Shown: piece after piece, positions 34,547 through 43,467 of the stretch
Numbering within the stretch: position 1 is the stretch's first letter
Layout of the letters: each line of letters starts with the position of its first letter
From: an uncultured Pelagibacteraceae bacterium
GTDB taxonomy: Bacteria; Pseudomonadota; Alphaproteobacteria; Pelagibacterales; Pelagibacteraceae
Assembly (NCBI GenBank): GCA_902599575.1
Contig: CACKFS010000002.1
Span: 1 to 64,000 of the forward strand
DNA length: 64,000 nt
Direction of reading: 5' to 3'
Notes under the pieces: generated by a model
What the model was told of the DNA's origin: nothing
Database searches by the model: none
The model's input: only the letters and a program-made list of their open reading frames with translations
Translations under genes and position numbers: made by a program

Positions 34547-35160
34547 GACTTGTTTACCTCGATTAAAAATTTATCAATTTTATTCATATCTTTTTTTCCA
34601 TAAAAATCCTCTAAAGCCCCGCTCACATCAATAATATATTCTTTGTTCTTAAAATTTATGACTTCATTAATTTTAATATTTCCAGCAATCATTTTTTTAA
34701 AATTATTAGGTATATCATCTAATAAACTGTGATCAAAAGCCATAGATTTTTCGTATCCTTTTGAATCAAATAATATAATTTCGGAAAAAGTTAAATAATC
34801 TTTATATTTTTTTATATCAATCTTGCTTTCTACGGTTATAGCTGAAATAATTTTTTTGTTATATTTTTCTTTAATACTTTTCACTTCTTGAGGAGTACAA
34901 TCGTAAATTTGATAATAATCGAAATTTAAGTCTTTTATATTTTCTAATATTTCATTATTAGGTTTGACTAATACTGCAACAAATTTTGTTTTTTTTTTAT
35001 CGTTAGAAAGCAAATTTTTCAGTTTTTCTATTTCAACAAAGCGTTTTGATTTAGTGTAGTTCACTATGAAGCCAACGAATTGAGCCGGGAATTTATGATT
35101 GATAATAAATCTTAAAATATTATTATCAGAAACGCCACATATTTTACATTGTAAGGTCAT
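34543..35160 (-). CDS. trpF: Phosphoribosylanthranilate isomerase-like protein (divergent)
   Basis: TIM-barrel of 205 residues in the TrpF position and length range. General-base Cys8 (CKICG) and general-acid Asp132 (LFDSKG) are retained. The family motif QLHG is QIYD (84-87), the GGTG phosphate loop after the Asp is absent (GYEKSMAFD), LAGGL is IAGNI and DVSSGVE is DVSGALE. It would isomerise N-(5'-phosphoribosyl)anthranilate if still active. Overlaps pyrF and trpB by 4 bases. Confidence 0.75.
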   Translation of the reverse strand: MTLQCKICGVSDNNILRFIINHKFPAQFVGFIVNYTKSKRFVEIEKLKNLLSNDKKKTKFVAVLVKPNNEILENIKDLNFDYYQIYDCTPQEVKSIKEKYNKKIISAITVESKIDIKKYKDYLTFSEIILFDSKGYEKSMAFDHSLLDDIPNNFKKMIAGNIKINEVINFKNKEYIIDVSGALEDFYGKKDMNKIDKFLIEVNKS

Positions 35161-35828
35161 TGACGTAAATGATCAATTAAAATTTTAAAATTTTTTTTTA
35201 TGTTTCCTTTTGTTAAATCTCTTCCGATTACCAGCCAATCACTTCCCTGATTAAAAGCTTCCCTAGGTGACATAACTCTTTTTTGATCATGTATTTTCGA
35301 AGAAATTCTTATACCAGGTGTTATGATTTCTTTATTAAAAATTTTTTTGACAATTTTGACTTCTCGAGGACCACATACTAATGCATCAAGTTTAGCTTTT
35401 TTTGCTAACTTTGATTGCATCACAACTATTTCTTTTAATGATCTCTTATGTCCAATATCCTTCAAATCTTTACTATCTAAAGATGTTAAAGTAGTAACTC
35501 CTACTATCTTAATTTTTCCAGCAACTCTCTTAACTTCTCTCAGGGCTTTTAAACCTGAGGATATATGAACTGTGATATAATCTATCTTAAGGTCTTTCAA
35601 AGAATTTAAAGTAGAAGACATTGTATTTGGAATGTCATGCAGTTTTAAATCAATAAATATAATCTTATTTTTTAATTTTGATATAAAAATTCTTCCATTT
35701 TTTGAATTTAGAAACTCTAGGCCAAATTTATAACCAATCTTAAAATTTTTTAATTTACTTTGTAAAATAATTGACCTTGCTTTCTTAAGATTATTTGTAT
35801 CAACAGCAATAAAAATTTTATTTTTCAT
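35157..35828 (-). CDS. pyrF: Orotidine 5'-phosphate decarboxylase
   Basis: Last enzyme of UMP synthesis, 223 residues. The catalytic Asp-x-Lys-x-x-Asp is intact in IDLKLHDIPNT, together with ITPGIR, QKRVMSPREA and GSDWLVIGRDL. All canonical motifs are preserved, a useful contrast with the neighbouring trpFBA products. The N-terminal codons overlap ihfB by 11 bases. Confidence 0.95.
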   Translation of the reverse strand: MKNKIFIAVDTNNLKKARSIILQSKLKNFKIGYKFGLEFLNSKNGRIFISKLKNKIIFIDLKLHDIPNTMSSTLNSLKDLKIDYITVHISSGLKALREVKRVAGKIKIVGVTTLTSLDSKDLKDIGHKRSLKEIVVMQSKLAKKAKLDALVCGPREVKIVKKIFNKEIITPGIRISSKIHDQKRVMSPREAFNQGSDWLVIGRDLTKGNIKKNFKILIDHLRQ

Positions 35829-36105
35829 TTATAATTTTAAATAATTCTTTGCTCATTTTGAAATTTATATTCTTCTTTTCTGGAGTATAAACAATTTCAC
35901 CAGATTTTGGGTTCCTTGAATTTCTACTTTTTTGAATTTTTTGATGGAATATACCCCATCCTCTTAATTCTACTCTTTCACCGTTTTTTAAAGCTATTTT
36001 TATTTCATTTAGAAATATATCAAATATTTTTAAAAGATCTTTTTTTAATAAATTTGGGTAAATTCGTACTAATTGTTTTATTAAATTTGACTTAGATACT
36101 GGCAA
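35818..36105 (-). CDS. ihfB: Integration host factor beta subunit (IHF-beta/HU family)
   Basis: DNA-bending protein of 95 residues. The beta-arm region has RVELRGWGIFHQKIQKSRNSRNPKSGE, matching IHF-beta (ELRGFG..., RNPKTG), with the intercalating Pro in RNPKSG. It begins with TTG, as no ATG or GTG lies upstream in frame before the rpsA stop. Position downstream of rpsA is standard for ihfB. It may act in nucleoid architecture and promoter looping. Confidence 0.85.
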   Translation of the reverse strand: MPVSKSNLIKQLVRIYPNLLKKDLLKIFDIFLNEIKIALKNGERVELRGWGIFHQKIQKSRNSRNPKSGEIVYTPEKKNINFKMSKELFKIINEK

Positions 36106-36120
36106 TTTACTTAGTAAATT

Positions 36121-37848
36121 TTATTTTTTTTCTTTTTTTTTTGTAAGTTTATCAGACAAAGTTGAAAAAGGTAAGTTTTTTCCTGACAATGGTGAACTAA
36201 ATTTGGATACAGCTTCCTTATTTTGAAGTTCTTCTAAAAGTTTAATGCTAAGTGAAACTTTTCTTTTGTCTATATTTAATTCTGAAATGGCAGCATCTAT
36301 CCTTTCACCCCCAACAAACCTTGAAGGTCTAGCGTCAGAAGATGACACAGCAATTTGTGACTTTTTTATTAACAAATTTAAACCACAGCCCTCCGGTTGA
36401 ACCATTAAACCTTTATTATCAGAGGAAAGCACTTTTACAGTAATCGTGTCATTAATTTTTTTGTTTTTAAAGAAATCAAAAGGATCCTTTTGAGTTTGCT
36501 TTAGGCCAACTCGAACTTTTTGCAAATCTTTTTTGATTTCAAGAACTTTAACTTTCATTTTATCTCTCAGTTTGAAATCTTTCGCAATTTCTTCAGGAAC
36601 ACCAGTATAACTCAAATCATTAAAATGAAGAAACGCATCAATCTCATAATCATCCAATTTTAGATAAATTGCATATTCATTCATGCTACTTATTGTACCA
36701 CTTAACTCCGATCCAACTGGGTTATTTTTTTGAATTTGATCAAAAGGATTTTCTTTAGTTAATCTGTAAGAAACTGCTATTCTCCTTTTGTCTTTATCAA
36801 TTTCAGTTATAACGCAATTAATTTTATCCCCAACTTTGAAAAATTTTTTTGGAGAAACATTTTTTCTAGTCCAGCTTATTTCGCTTGAATGTAATAATGT
36901 TGTTAATCCAGGCTCCAGTTCTGCAAACACACCAAAGTCCATTATTTTAATTACTTTAACCTCATATTTTTTATTTAATTCATAGTTTGAAATTTTATCA
37001 AAAGGATCAGGAGACAGTTGCTTAATACTACAACCAATTTGTAATTTTTCTTTATCAACATTAATTACTAGCAGATCATGTTTATCACCTATATTAAACA
37101 CTTCTTCTGGATGATTGACTCTTGAATAGCTAATTTCTTGCAAATGTACGAGGCAATCTAACTCATTATTAACATTAAAAAAACAACCAAAAGAACTGTA
37201 TCCTTTTACTACTGCATTTTTAATAATATCTCCCTCATTGTACTTCTCTATAATTTTTGCTTTATCTTCTTTTTTACCAGAAGAAATTATTTGTCTCCTA
37301 GACACACATGCATTACCTCTAATCTTATCCATTTTAATTAATGCAAATTTTTGTGGCTCGTTAATAAGGTGCGATATATCTTTTATTGGAATATCTGATA
37401 TTTGTGAACCTGGACAGAACATTAGAGAGCCAGTATCTATATGTTCAACAATTACTCCGCCTTTACATTTGCTTGTAATTTTACCCATAATAGGCTCGTT
37501 ATTTTCGAAAGCTTTAACTAATGTATCCCAACCCTTTATTTTTTGAGCCTTACTTGCTGAAACTATCACTTCACCATTTTTGTCTTCAATCCTTTCGAGC
37601 AATACTTGTATCTTTTCACCAACTTTTAATTTGCCTTCTTGACCTAAAGTTTTCAGCTCGTTTATGTCAACCAAAGGTTCAGATTTAAGGCCCTCAATAA
37701 ATAAAAATACATATTTTTCACCGACCTTTGTTACAGTACCCTCAATAATTTTACCCTCAGTAAGATTTTTTGTTTTAGAAATTTGATTATTAAGAAGTTT
37801 TTCAAATTCTTTAGATGCGTCTGTATTTGTATCTTTATATATTTCCAT
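36121..37848 (-). CDS. rpsA: 30S ribosomal protein S1
   Basis: Large mRNA-binding ribosomal protein (575 residues) with six S1/OB domains, visible as repeats such as EGTVTKVGEKYVFLFIEG, NAVVKGYSSFGCFFNV and VIKIMDFGVFAELEPG. Important for translating messages with weak Shine-Dalgarno sequences, which are frequent in this window. A 116-base spacer (37849-37964) separates it from aroA and must contain its promoter; I see no strong consensus there. The cmk gene usually found upstream is missing from this site. Confidence 0.96.
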   Translation of the reverse strand: MEIYKDTNTDASKEFEKLLNNQISKTKNLTEGKIIEGTVTKVGEKYVFLFIEGLKSEPLVDINELKTLGQEGKLKVGEKIQVLLERIEDKNGEVIVSASKAQKIKGWDTLVKAFENNEPIMGKITSKCKGGVIVEHIDTGSLMFCPGSQISDIPIKDISHLINEPQKFALIKMDKIRGNACVSRRQIISSGKKEDKAKIIEKYNEGDIIKNAVVKGYSSFGCFFNVNNELDCLVHLQEISYSRVNHPEEVFNIGDKHDLLVINVDKEKLQIGCSIKQLSPDPFDKISNYELNKKYEVKVIKIMDFGVFAELEPGLTTLLHSSEISWTRKNVSPKKFFKVGDKINCVITEIDKDKRRIAVSYRLTKENPFDQIQKNNPVGSELSGTISSMNEYAIYLKLDDYEIDAFLHFNDLSYTGVPEEIAKDFKLRDKMKVKVLEIKKDLQKVRVGLKQTQKDPFDFFKNKKINDTITVKVLSSDNKGLMVQPEGCGLNLLIKKSQIAVSSSDARPSRFVGGERIDAAISELNIDKRKVSLSIKLLEELQNKEAVSKFSSPLSGKNLPFSTLSDKLTKKKEKK

Positions 37849-37964
37849 TAATTATTTAAGTGAGAGCTTTTAGAGAAATTTTTTGAATTAATCAAGAAAC
37901 AAAACAAATTTAAACACCATAAAATTCAACAATTTTTAAGGTTAATTAATTAATGTTTTAAGAA

Positions 37965-39290
37965 TTACTGAAATTTGTATCCAATTTTTTTTAAAATACT
38001 AATAAAAGAGGGAAAAGAGCTTTTATGCGACTCCATATCTTCTATAGTCCACTTTCCGCCTAATGACAATGCAGCAATTACAGATGTCATAAATATTCTA
38101 TGATCTTTGTAGTAGTCTTTTATCAAAATATTTTTATTTAGGGTTAAATTTGGATTGCCAAAAATTTTAATTGATCCTTTTCCTAACTTTATTTTTACAC
38201 CTATTTTTTTTAATATTTGAGATGCTAATTTTAGTCTAGGGCTTTCTTTCTTGTCTAATTCCTCAAGTTTTTTAAAACTTGATGTACCAGAAGCCTTAGA
38301 TGCAAGCAGAAAAATTATTAAAAATTCATCTATAGCATTACTATTTAGCTCTACAGGGCAATTTATAGGTTTTAAATTTTTCTGGCTTTTTACATATATA
38401 TCTGCAATTTGTTCTCCATGAACTTTTCTTTTGTTTGTAAATTTCACTTTTGCTCCCATTTTATTTATTATCCTAATGAATCCTATTCTAGAGGGATTTA
38501 TATTAACGTCTTTAATTTTTAATTTAGAATTTTTTAAGAGAAGAGTTAAAACTATAAAAAAAGCACTTGAGCTGATATCTCCAGGAATTATATAATTAAA
38601 TGATTTAAACTGATTTTCACCAATTACTTCAATTCTATCAAATTGTTTTTTTTTGTATATTTTTATTGGTAATTTTAAGTATTTTAAAAATAACTCAGTA
38701 TGATCTCTTGATTTTTTTGCATTAATAATTGTTTTGCCAGGTGTGTTCATTGCAGCCAAAATAACTGAACTTTTACATTGAGCAGAACCTTTTTTTTCAA
38801 AATAATTTATTGGCCTAAGATAATCTGAACCAATTATTTTTAAAGGAAGGTTTTTTTTGTGATTTGAAAAAAACTTTGCCCCAAATTGCTGCAGTGGATT
38901 TATAATTCTTTGAAAGTCTCGCTTTGATAAGCTGTTATCTCCAATTATCTTTACCGAAAAGGGTGACTTGATCAAAAGACCAAGCAAAAGTCGAGCAAAT
39001 GTACCTGAGTTTCCTGCATTTATACTAATATTTTTTTTGTAACTAAATCCATTTAATCCATTACCATAAAGATAACAGTTTCTATTTTTAAAAATTATTT
39101 TAACACCTAATCTTCTAAGCCCTTTTATTGTACTTAATACATCCTCAGCCTTAGGTAAATTTTTTATTTTACATATTCCATATGATTGTGAACCAATTAA
39201 TAATGATCTTATAGATAGGCTTTTGTCACCATCTACATTAATTATTTTATTAAAATCTTTTATTTTCTTTTGAATAACTATTTTAACCAT
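37965..39290 (-). CDS. aroA: 3-phosphoshikimate 1-carboxyvinyltransferase (EPSP synthase)
   Basis: Shikimate-pathway enzyme of 441 residues. Visible: GDKSLSIRSLL (S3P/PEP Lys), NAGNSGTFARLLLGLL, GDNSLSKRDFQRI, PGDISSSAFF, the active-site Asp in NAIDEFL, and DHRIFMTSVI. KESPR replaces the usual KE[ST]DR, keeping Glu and Arg but losing Asp. I start at ATG 39290, four bases after lptB, rather than further upstream inside it. Its product feeds chorismate to phenylalanine, tyrosine and tryptophan. Confidence 0.92.
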   Translation of the reverse strand: MVKIVIQKKIKDFNKIINVDGDKSLSIRSLLIGSQSYGICKIKNLPKAEDVLSTIKGLRRLGVKIIFKNRNCYLYGNGLNGFSYKKNISINAGNSGTFARLLLGLLIKSPFSVKIIGDNSLSKRDFQRIINPLQQFGAKFFSNHKKNLPLKIIGSDYLRPINYFEKKGSAQCKSSVILAAMNTPGKTIINAKKSRDHTELFLKYLKLPIKIYKKKQFDRIEVIGENQFKSFNYIIPGDISSSAFFIVLTLLLKNSKLKIKDVNINPSRIGFIRIINKMGAKVKFTNKRKVHGEQIADIYVKSQKNLKPINCPVELNSNAIDEFLIIFLLASKASGTSSFKKLEELDKKESPRLKLASQILKKIGVKIKLGKGSIKIFGNPNLTLNKNILIKDYYKDHRIFMTSVIAALSLGGKWTIEDMESHKSSFPSFISILKKIGYKFQ

Positions 39291-39294
39291 TAGA

Positions 39295-40071
39295 TTAATT
39301 AAATTTAAAAGAGTCACCAAAGTATGCATTTATTGCATTTTCATTTTTTACTAACTCTGAAGGAGTTCCTTTTGCCACAACCTTTCCATCGGCTAAAACG
39401 ATTGCAGAGTCACAGACTCTAAGTAAATCAGCAGCTTGATGATCTGTAATACAAATACTTATTTTTCTTTCTGATTGTAAATTTATAATTATATCTTGTA
39501 ATGTTTTTATTGATTTTATATCTAGTGCACTAAAAGGTTCATCTAAAAGAAGTAATTCTGGATCGCCTAACAAAGCCATTGCTAGAATTAAACGTTTTTT
39601 TTGTCCTCCAGATAGAAAACGAGCTTTTATATCTCTTATATTTTCCAAATCAAATTTTGAAATTAAATAATTGATTTTTTCCTCTCTAGTTCTAGCTTCT
39701 TTAATTTGTATTTCTGCCACCGCTTTCAGATTTTCTTGTAAAGTTAAATCGAAAAAATAACCACCAATTTGTGGACAAATATTTAATTTAAATCTAGATG
39801 TTCTTACAAATATTGGATATTCATTAACGTTTTCATCTTTAATAATTATTTTACCTTTGTCGGGTTTTATAAGACCGGTGATCAAATTAAATATAGTTGA
39901 CTTTCCTACACCATTTGGTCCCAGCATGCCAAGTATCTCGCCATGATTTATTTCCAAGTTAATATTTTGTAATATAGGTCTATTTGCGAATGCTATGTTT
40001 ATATTTTCTAATTTCAAAAGTGGTTTTTTTTGCTTAAATTTTATTATTCGGAACTTTTTAATTACTGACAT
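39295..40071 (-). CDS. lptB: LPS export ABC transporter ATP-binding protein
   Basis: Cytoplasmic ATPase (258 residues) of the LptBFG complex that extracts lipopolysaccharide from the inner membrane. Walker A GPNGVGKST, signature LSGGQKKR, Walker B LLLLDEPFSALD and the switch His in ITDH are all present. Its start lies 14 bases inside lptC. lptF/lptG are not in the window. The rpoN gene that often follows lptB is replaced by aroA. Confidence 0.95.
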   Translation of the reverse strand: MSVIKKFRIIKFKQKKPLLKLENINIAFANRPILQNINLEINHGEILGMLGPNGVGKSTIFNLITGLIKPDKGKIIIKDENVNEYPIFVRTSRFKLNICPQIGGYFFDLTLQENLKAVAEIQIKEARTREEKINYLISKFDLENIRDIKARFLSGGQKKRLILAMALLGDPELLLLDEPFSALDIKSIKTLQDIIINLQSERKISICITDHQAADLLRVCDSAIVLADGKVVAKGTPSELVKNENAINAYFGDSFKFN

Positions 40072-40654
40072 TTTTTAAATTACTCCTCACCAGAATATTC
40101 TTCTTTTCATCATCCATTTGAATTTTTGTGTTTTTATTCACAAAATCTATAAATATCTTATCAGCACTTAGTTTAGTTAAACTACTGTTATAATTTACTT
40201 TATCATACAAAGTTGCTGTTTGGTCCTTAAAAGATAGGTCCATATACTCAGAATTTATTTTGTGATCACTATAGATCATTTTCACTGAGCCACTAAAAGT
40301 TGTATCATTGTTATTATCGTCATACTCAGCTTTGTTAGAACTGATAAAAACTTTCTCTCCTTTCAACATAAATATAACTGCAGAGACTTTTTCCATTAAT
40401 ATTAGATTTGATTTATTAGGATTAATAACTCCGTATTCAGATTTAATTTCATACCTGTTACCTTTATTATCTTCTGAATAATAGAACATTTCTGTAATTA
40501 AATCCTCAGATCCTTTGTTAATTTCAATATTAGTATTTTCTGACTGATTCAATTTTTTAACATTTATATTTCTAAAATAATCTAGATAAACAATTGTTAT
40601 GATAATCAATATTACAAAAACTATGAAAATTTGAATGTATGTTTTTTTATCCAT
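40058..40654 (-). CDS. lptC: LPS export protein LptC-like
   Basis: Bitopic periplasmic protein of 198 residues: N-terminal membrane helix (about 6-26), then an OstA-like beta-jellyroll (YEIKSEYGVINPNKSNLILMEK; VFISSNKAEYDDNNNDTTFSG). LptC passes LPS from LptBFG to LptA. lptA, usually between lptC and lptB, is absent: lptB starts within the last codons of lptC. Starts directly after kdsD. Confidence 0.85.
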   Translation of the reverse strand: MDKKTYIQIFIVFVILIIITIVYLDYFRNINVKKLNQSENTNIEINKGSEDLITEMFYYSEDNKGNRYEIKSEYGVINPNKSNLILMEKVSAVIFMLKGEKVFISSNKAEYDDNNNDTTFSGSVKMIYSDHKINSEYMDLSFKDQTATLYDKVNYNSSLTKLSADKIFIDFVNKNTKIQMDDEKKNILVRSNLKNVSN

Positions 40655-41635
40655 TTATTGAATATTATTTTCCAAAATATTATGGATATGAATTATACCA
40701 ATAGTTTTACTTCTCGAGATATCTTCATGAACACATAAAGATGTTATTCTTTTTGAATTCATTAACGCTAGAGCTTTTACGGCTAGAACTTCTTTATTTA
40801 TAGATATAGGATTTTTTGTCATTACATCTTTAACTACAAGATTATCTAAATTTCCCTTTTTTTCGTTTATTCTTCTAATCTGACCGTCAGTTATGATTCC
40901 ATTTGTTTTTTTGAGATTATTCTGAACAATTAAAACACCAAGTTTTTTTTTCGTAATAATTTTTAATGCTGCGCGCATTTTAATATTTTCATTAATAAAA
41001 GGGATTTTTTTACCTTTTAACATTAAATCTTCAACTGTTTTTAGTTTAGCACCAATACTTCCAGATGGGTGAAATTTTTTGAATTCTTTTTCACCAAAGT
41101 TTTTATACTTCATTGTTGATATAGCTATTGCATCTCCAATAGCAAGTTGCATTATAGTTGATGATGTTGGTACAATATTCCCTGGGCCAGCCTCTTTAAC
41201 TTCAGGCAATAAAATTTTTAAGTCAGAATTTTTATAAAGTAGTGAATTTTTTTTTGATACTATACCTATTAAAATTATATTTTTATTTCTATTAGCGTAC
41301 TGTATTATATTTTTTAATTCTGATGACTCACCGCTGTTACTGATTAGTATAAGAACATCATTAGATGTTATTTGACCTAAATCTCCATGAGAGCATGAGC
41401 TAGCATCTACAAAAAAAGATGGCGTCCCAACAGATGAAAGTGTAGAAGAAATTTTTTTTGCAATTATACCAGACTTTCCAACACCGGATAATATTATTTT
41501 ACCTTTTTTACAACTAATAATAGTTTCTATTACTTTATTAAAGTTTTTATCAACAGACGCTCTTAATTTTTTCAAAGAATTTATTTCAGATAAAATAACA
41601 TCTTGAGCTATTTTCTTAAATTTTTTACCACTCAT
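40655..41635 (-). CDS. kdsD: Arabinose-5-phosphate isomerase (KdsD/KpsF)
   Basis: Makes arabinose-5-phosphate for Kdo synthesis (326 residues). An N-terminal SIS domain (LSGVGKSGIIAKKIS; SNSGESSELKNII; PTSSTIMQLAIGDA) precedes two CBS domains (about 205-320). I start at ATG 41635, whose first bases overlap the nrnC stop as TAATG; a TTG four codons upstream is possible. Fits a Kdo/LPS cluster with lptC and lptB; kdsB lies 6 kb away. Confidence 0.93.
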   Translation of the reverse strand: MSGKKFKKIAQDVILSEINSLKKLRASVDKNFNKVIETIISCKKGKIILSGVGKSGIIAKKISSTLSSVGTPSFFVDASSCSHGDLGQITSNDVLILISNSGESSELKNIIQYANRNKNIILIGIVSKKNSLLYKNSDLKILLPEVKEAGPGNIVPTSSTIMQLAIGDAIAISTMKYKNFGEKEFKKFHPSGSIGAKLKTVEDLMLKGKKIPFINENIKMRAALKIITKKKLGVLIVQNNLKKTNGIITDGQIRRINEKKGNLDNLVVKDVMTKNPISINKEVLAVKALALMNSKRITSLCVHEDISRSKTIGIIHIHNILENNIQ

Positions 41636-42240
41636 TAGTGTGCCCAAATATCATCCTGAAAACCCTCTAAGTCCAAATTTACTCTAGTGTTTAAATATCG
41701 CAAACAATCTTTATAAAGATTTATACGATTTTCTCTTTTTAACATCTTATTTAATGCATCATTAATCTTATGTAAAAACACAACATCGTGAGCACAATAT
41801 TTTAACTGAGCGGATGAAAGTTCACCTCCAAAATCAGAAGATTGATATTGTTTACTTATATCTATGCCAACGAATTCTTTCACAAGATCTTTAAGACCAT
41901 GTTTGTCAGTATATTTTCTTATTAATTTTGACTGCAACTTTGTATCCTCAACATTATCTATATCTATGTTTAAATATTTTTTAATAAATACTAAATCTGC
42001 CCTAGCATAATGAAATATTTTAATTATTGATTTGTTCGATAAAATTTTTTTCAAATTTGGCGCCTCGTATTTAGTTCTATCAAGTTGAATAATATGTGCA
42101 TCAGAATTACCAGCAGAAATTTGAACAAGACATAGCTTGTCTCTTAAAAAGTTTAAACCCATAAACTCACAATCTATTGCAATCTTATTGCCAAAATCTA
42201 AATCTTTTGGTAAATCGTTTTTGTGAAGCTTAATATCCAT
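41635..42240 (-). CDS. nrnC: NrnC-type ribonuclease (single-domain RNase D-like)
   Basis: DEDDy 3'-5' exoribonuclease of 201 residues without the HRDC domains of RNase D. Motifs: IDCEFMGL (Asp, Glu), FHYARADLVFIKKYL (Asp) and YCAHDVVFL (Tyr, Asp). This size and neighbourhood (upstream of kdsD and lptC) match alphaproteobacterial NrnC, an oligoribonuclease that degrades dinucleotides. Its stop codon overlaps the start of kdsD. Confidence 0.88.
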   Translation of the reverse strand: MDIKLHKNDLPKDLDFGNKIAIDCEFMGLNFLRDKLCLVQISAGNSDAHIIQLDRTKYEAPNLKKILSNKSIIKIFHYARADLVFIKKYLNIDIDNVEDTKLQSKLIRKYTDKHGLKDLVKEFVGIDISKQYQSSDFGGELSSAQLKYCAHDVVFLHKINDALNKMLKRENRINLYKDCLRYLNTRVNLDLEGFQDDIWAH

Positions 42241-42265
42241 AAAATTTTTAAATAATAATATATAT

Positions 42266-43228
42266 ATGAAACCAAAAAATTGTCTAATTTTTGGCGCCAG
42301 TGGTCAAATTGGTCGTAACTTGATAAGAGGATTAACGCAAAAAAATTTAAAGGTGACTGCAGTTACAAGAAATCTTCATCAAAAGGGATATATTCTAAAA
42401 ACTCAGGCAAATCCAGGTTATCTTGAAATAGTGGAAACTAATATATTTGATCTTATAAAAATTGAGGAATTAATAAAAAAAGCTGACGTTTGTATAAATC
42501 TAGTTGGAATTTTATTTGAAAAGGGAGCAAGTAATTTTGTCAATATACATGAAAGGTTCCCCAGTATTATTTCAAATCTTTGTGACAAACATAAAATAAG
42601 TAAATTTATCCATCTTTCAGCACTAGGTATTGAGAATGCAAAAGACTCAAAGTATGCAATTAGTAAATTAAAGGGTGAAATCGAAGTTCGTAAAAACTTT
42701 AAAAATTCAATAATTTTAAAGCCATCTATTATTTATTCCGTAGATGACAATTTCACAACTATGCTTATGGGATTACTTAACTTGTCCCCATTTTTCCCTT
42801 TATATTACAAGGGTAAAACTAAATTTATGCCTTTGCATTGCGCTGATATTTGTAATTTGATTTTAGACATAATTGAAAGTGATGTAAGCAATCAAACAAT
42901 AGAATGCATTGGACCTGACGAACTAACATTTAAAGAAATAGTACAAAAGTTACTAAAATTAATTGAAAAAAAAAGATTTTTCATTCCAATTCCTCTATTT
43001 ATTGCAAATGTTATGGCAACCTTTTTTCAAATTTTCCCAAAACCTTTGATAACTAAAGACCAAATAAAACTACTTTACTATGATAATATTCCTTCAGGAC
43101 AGCATAAAACAAACCTAGATATTGGAAAAAAATTTGAACTAAACTTCGAAAACGAAGTGGAAAAATATTGTTATATGTGGAAAGAAACCGGAGAGTATGC
43201 AAAAAAAAATAGAAAATTTAAATTATGA
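42266..43228 (+). CDS. NDUFA9-like NAD(P)-binding protein (complex I associated)
   Basis: Atypical short-chain dehydrogenase of 320 residues with the glycine-rich loop FGASGQIGRNLIRG and the family segments FIHLSALGIENAKDSKYAISKLKGE and FMPLHCADIC. These mark the NDUFA9/39-kDa complex I relative found in alphaproteobacteria and mitochondria. A role in complex I assembly or quinone metabolism is inferred. Divergent from nrnC by 25 bases and overlapping the next gene by 4. Confidence 0.83.
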   Translation: MKPKNCLIFGASGQIGRNLIRGLTQKNLKVTAVTRNLHQKGYILKTQANPGYLEIVETNIFDLIKIEELIKKADVCINLVGILFEKGASNFVNIHERFPSIISNLCDKHKISKFIHLSALGIENAKDSKYAISKLKGEIEVRKNFKNSIILKPSIIYSVDDNFTTMLMGLLNLSPFFPLYYKGKTKFMPLHCADICNLILDIIESDVSNQTIECIGPDELTFKEIVQKLLKLIEKKRFFIPIPLFIANVMATFFQIFPKPLITKDQIKLLYYDNIPSGQHKTNLDIGKKFELNFENEVEKYCYMWKETGEYAKKNRKFKL

Positions 43229-43467
43229 TAGCCTGGATTATTTACATTATTGTTGGATTGATATTATTTTTCATTTTATATTTAGCTGTCCTAGGAATTA
43301 ATAGGGGAGTAGAAGCAAAAAAAATTAATAATACAGAAAAGCTAAAAAATAAATTTAGATCTTCAAAAAATATTTCTAGTGAATTAAAAAAATTAAAAGG
43401 TCTTTACGAAAATGGAACAATCACTAGAAAAGAATTTACCGCTGCAAAAAAAAAACTACTAAGCTGA
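43225..43467 (+). CDS. Small membrane protein with C-terminal SHOCT-like motif
   Basis: 80 residues: one N-terminal helix (about 2-24), a charged linker, and a C-terminal LKKLKGLYENGTITRKEFTAAKKKLL that matches the SHOCT motif (L..L...G.IT.EEF...K..LL). Such motifs occur at the ends of many small membrane proteins and may mediate oligomerisation. Specific function unknown. Its end overlaps gcrA tail-to-tail by 9 bases. Confidence 0.7.
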   Translation: MIAWIIYIIVGLILFFILYLAVLGINRGVEAKKINNTEKLKNKFRSSKNISSELKKLKGLYENGTITRKEFTAAKKKLLS

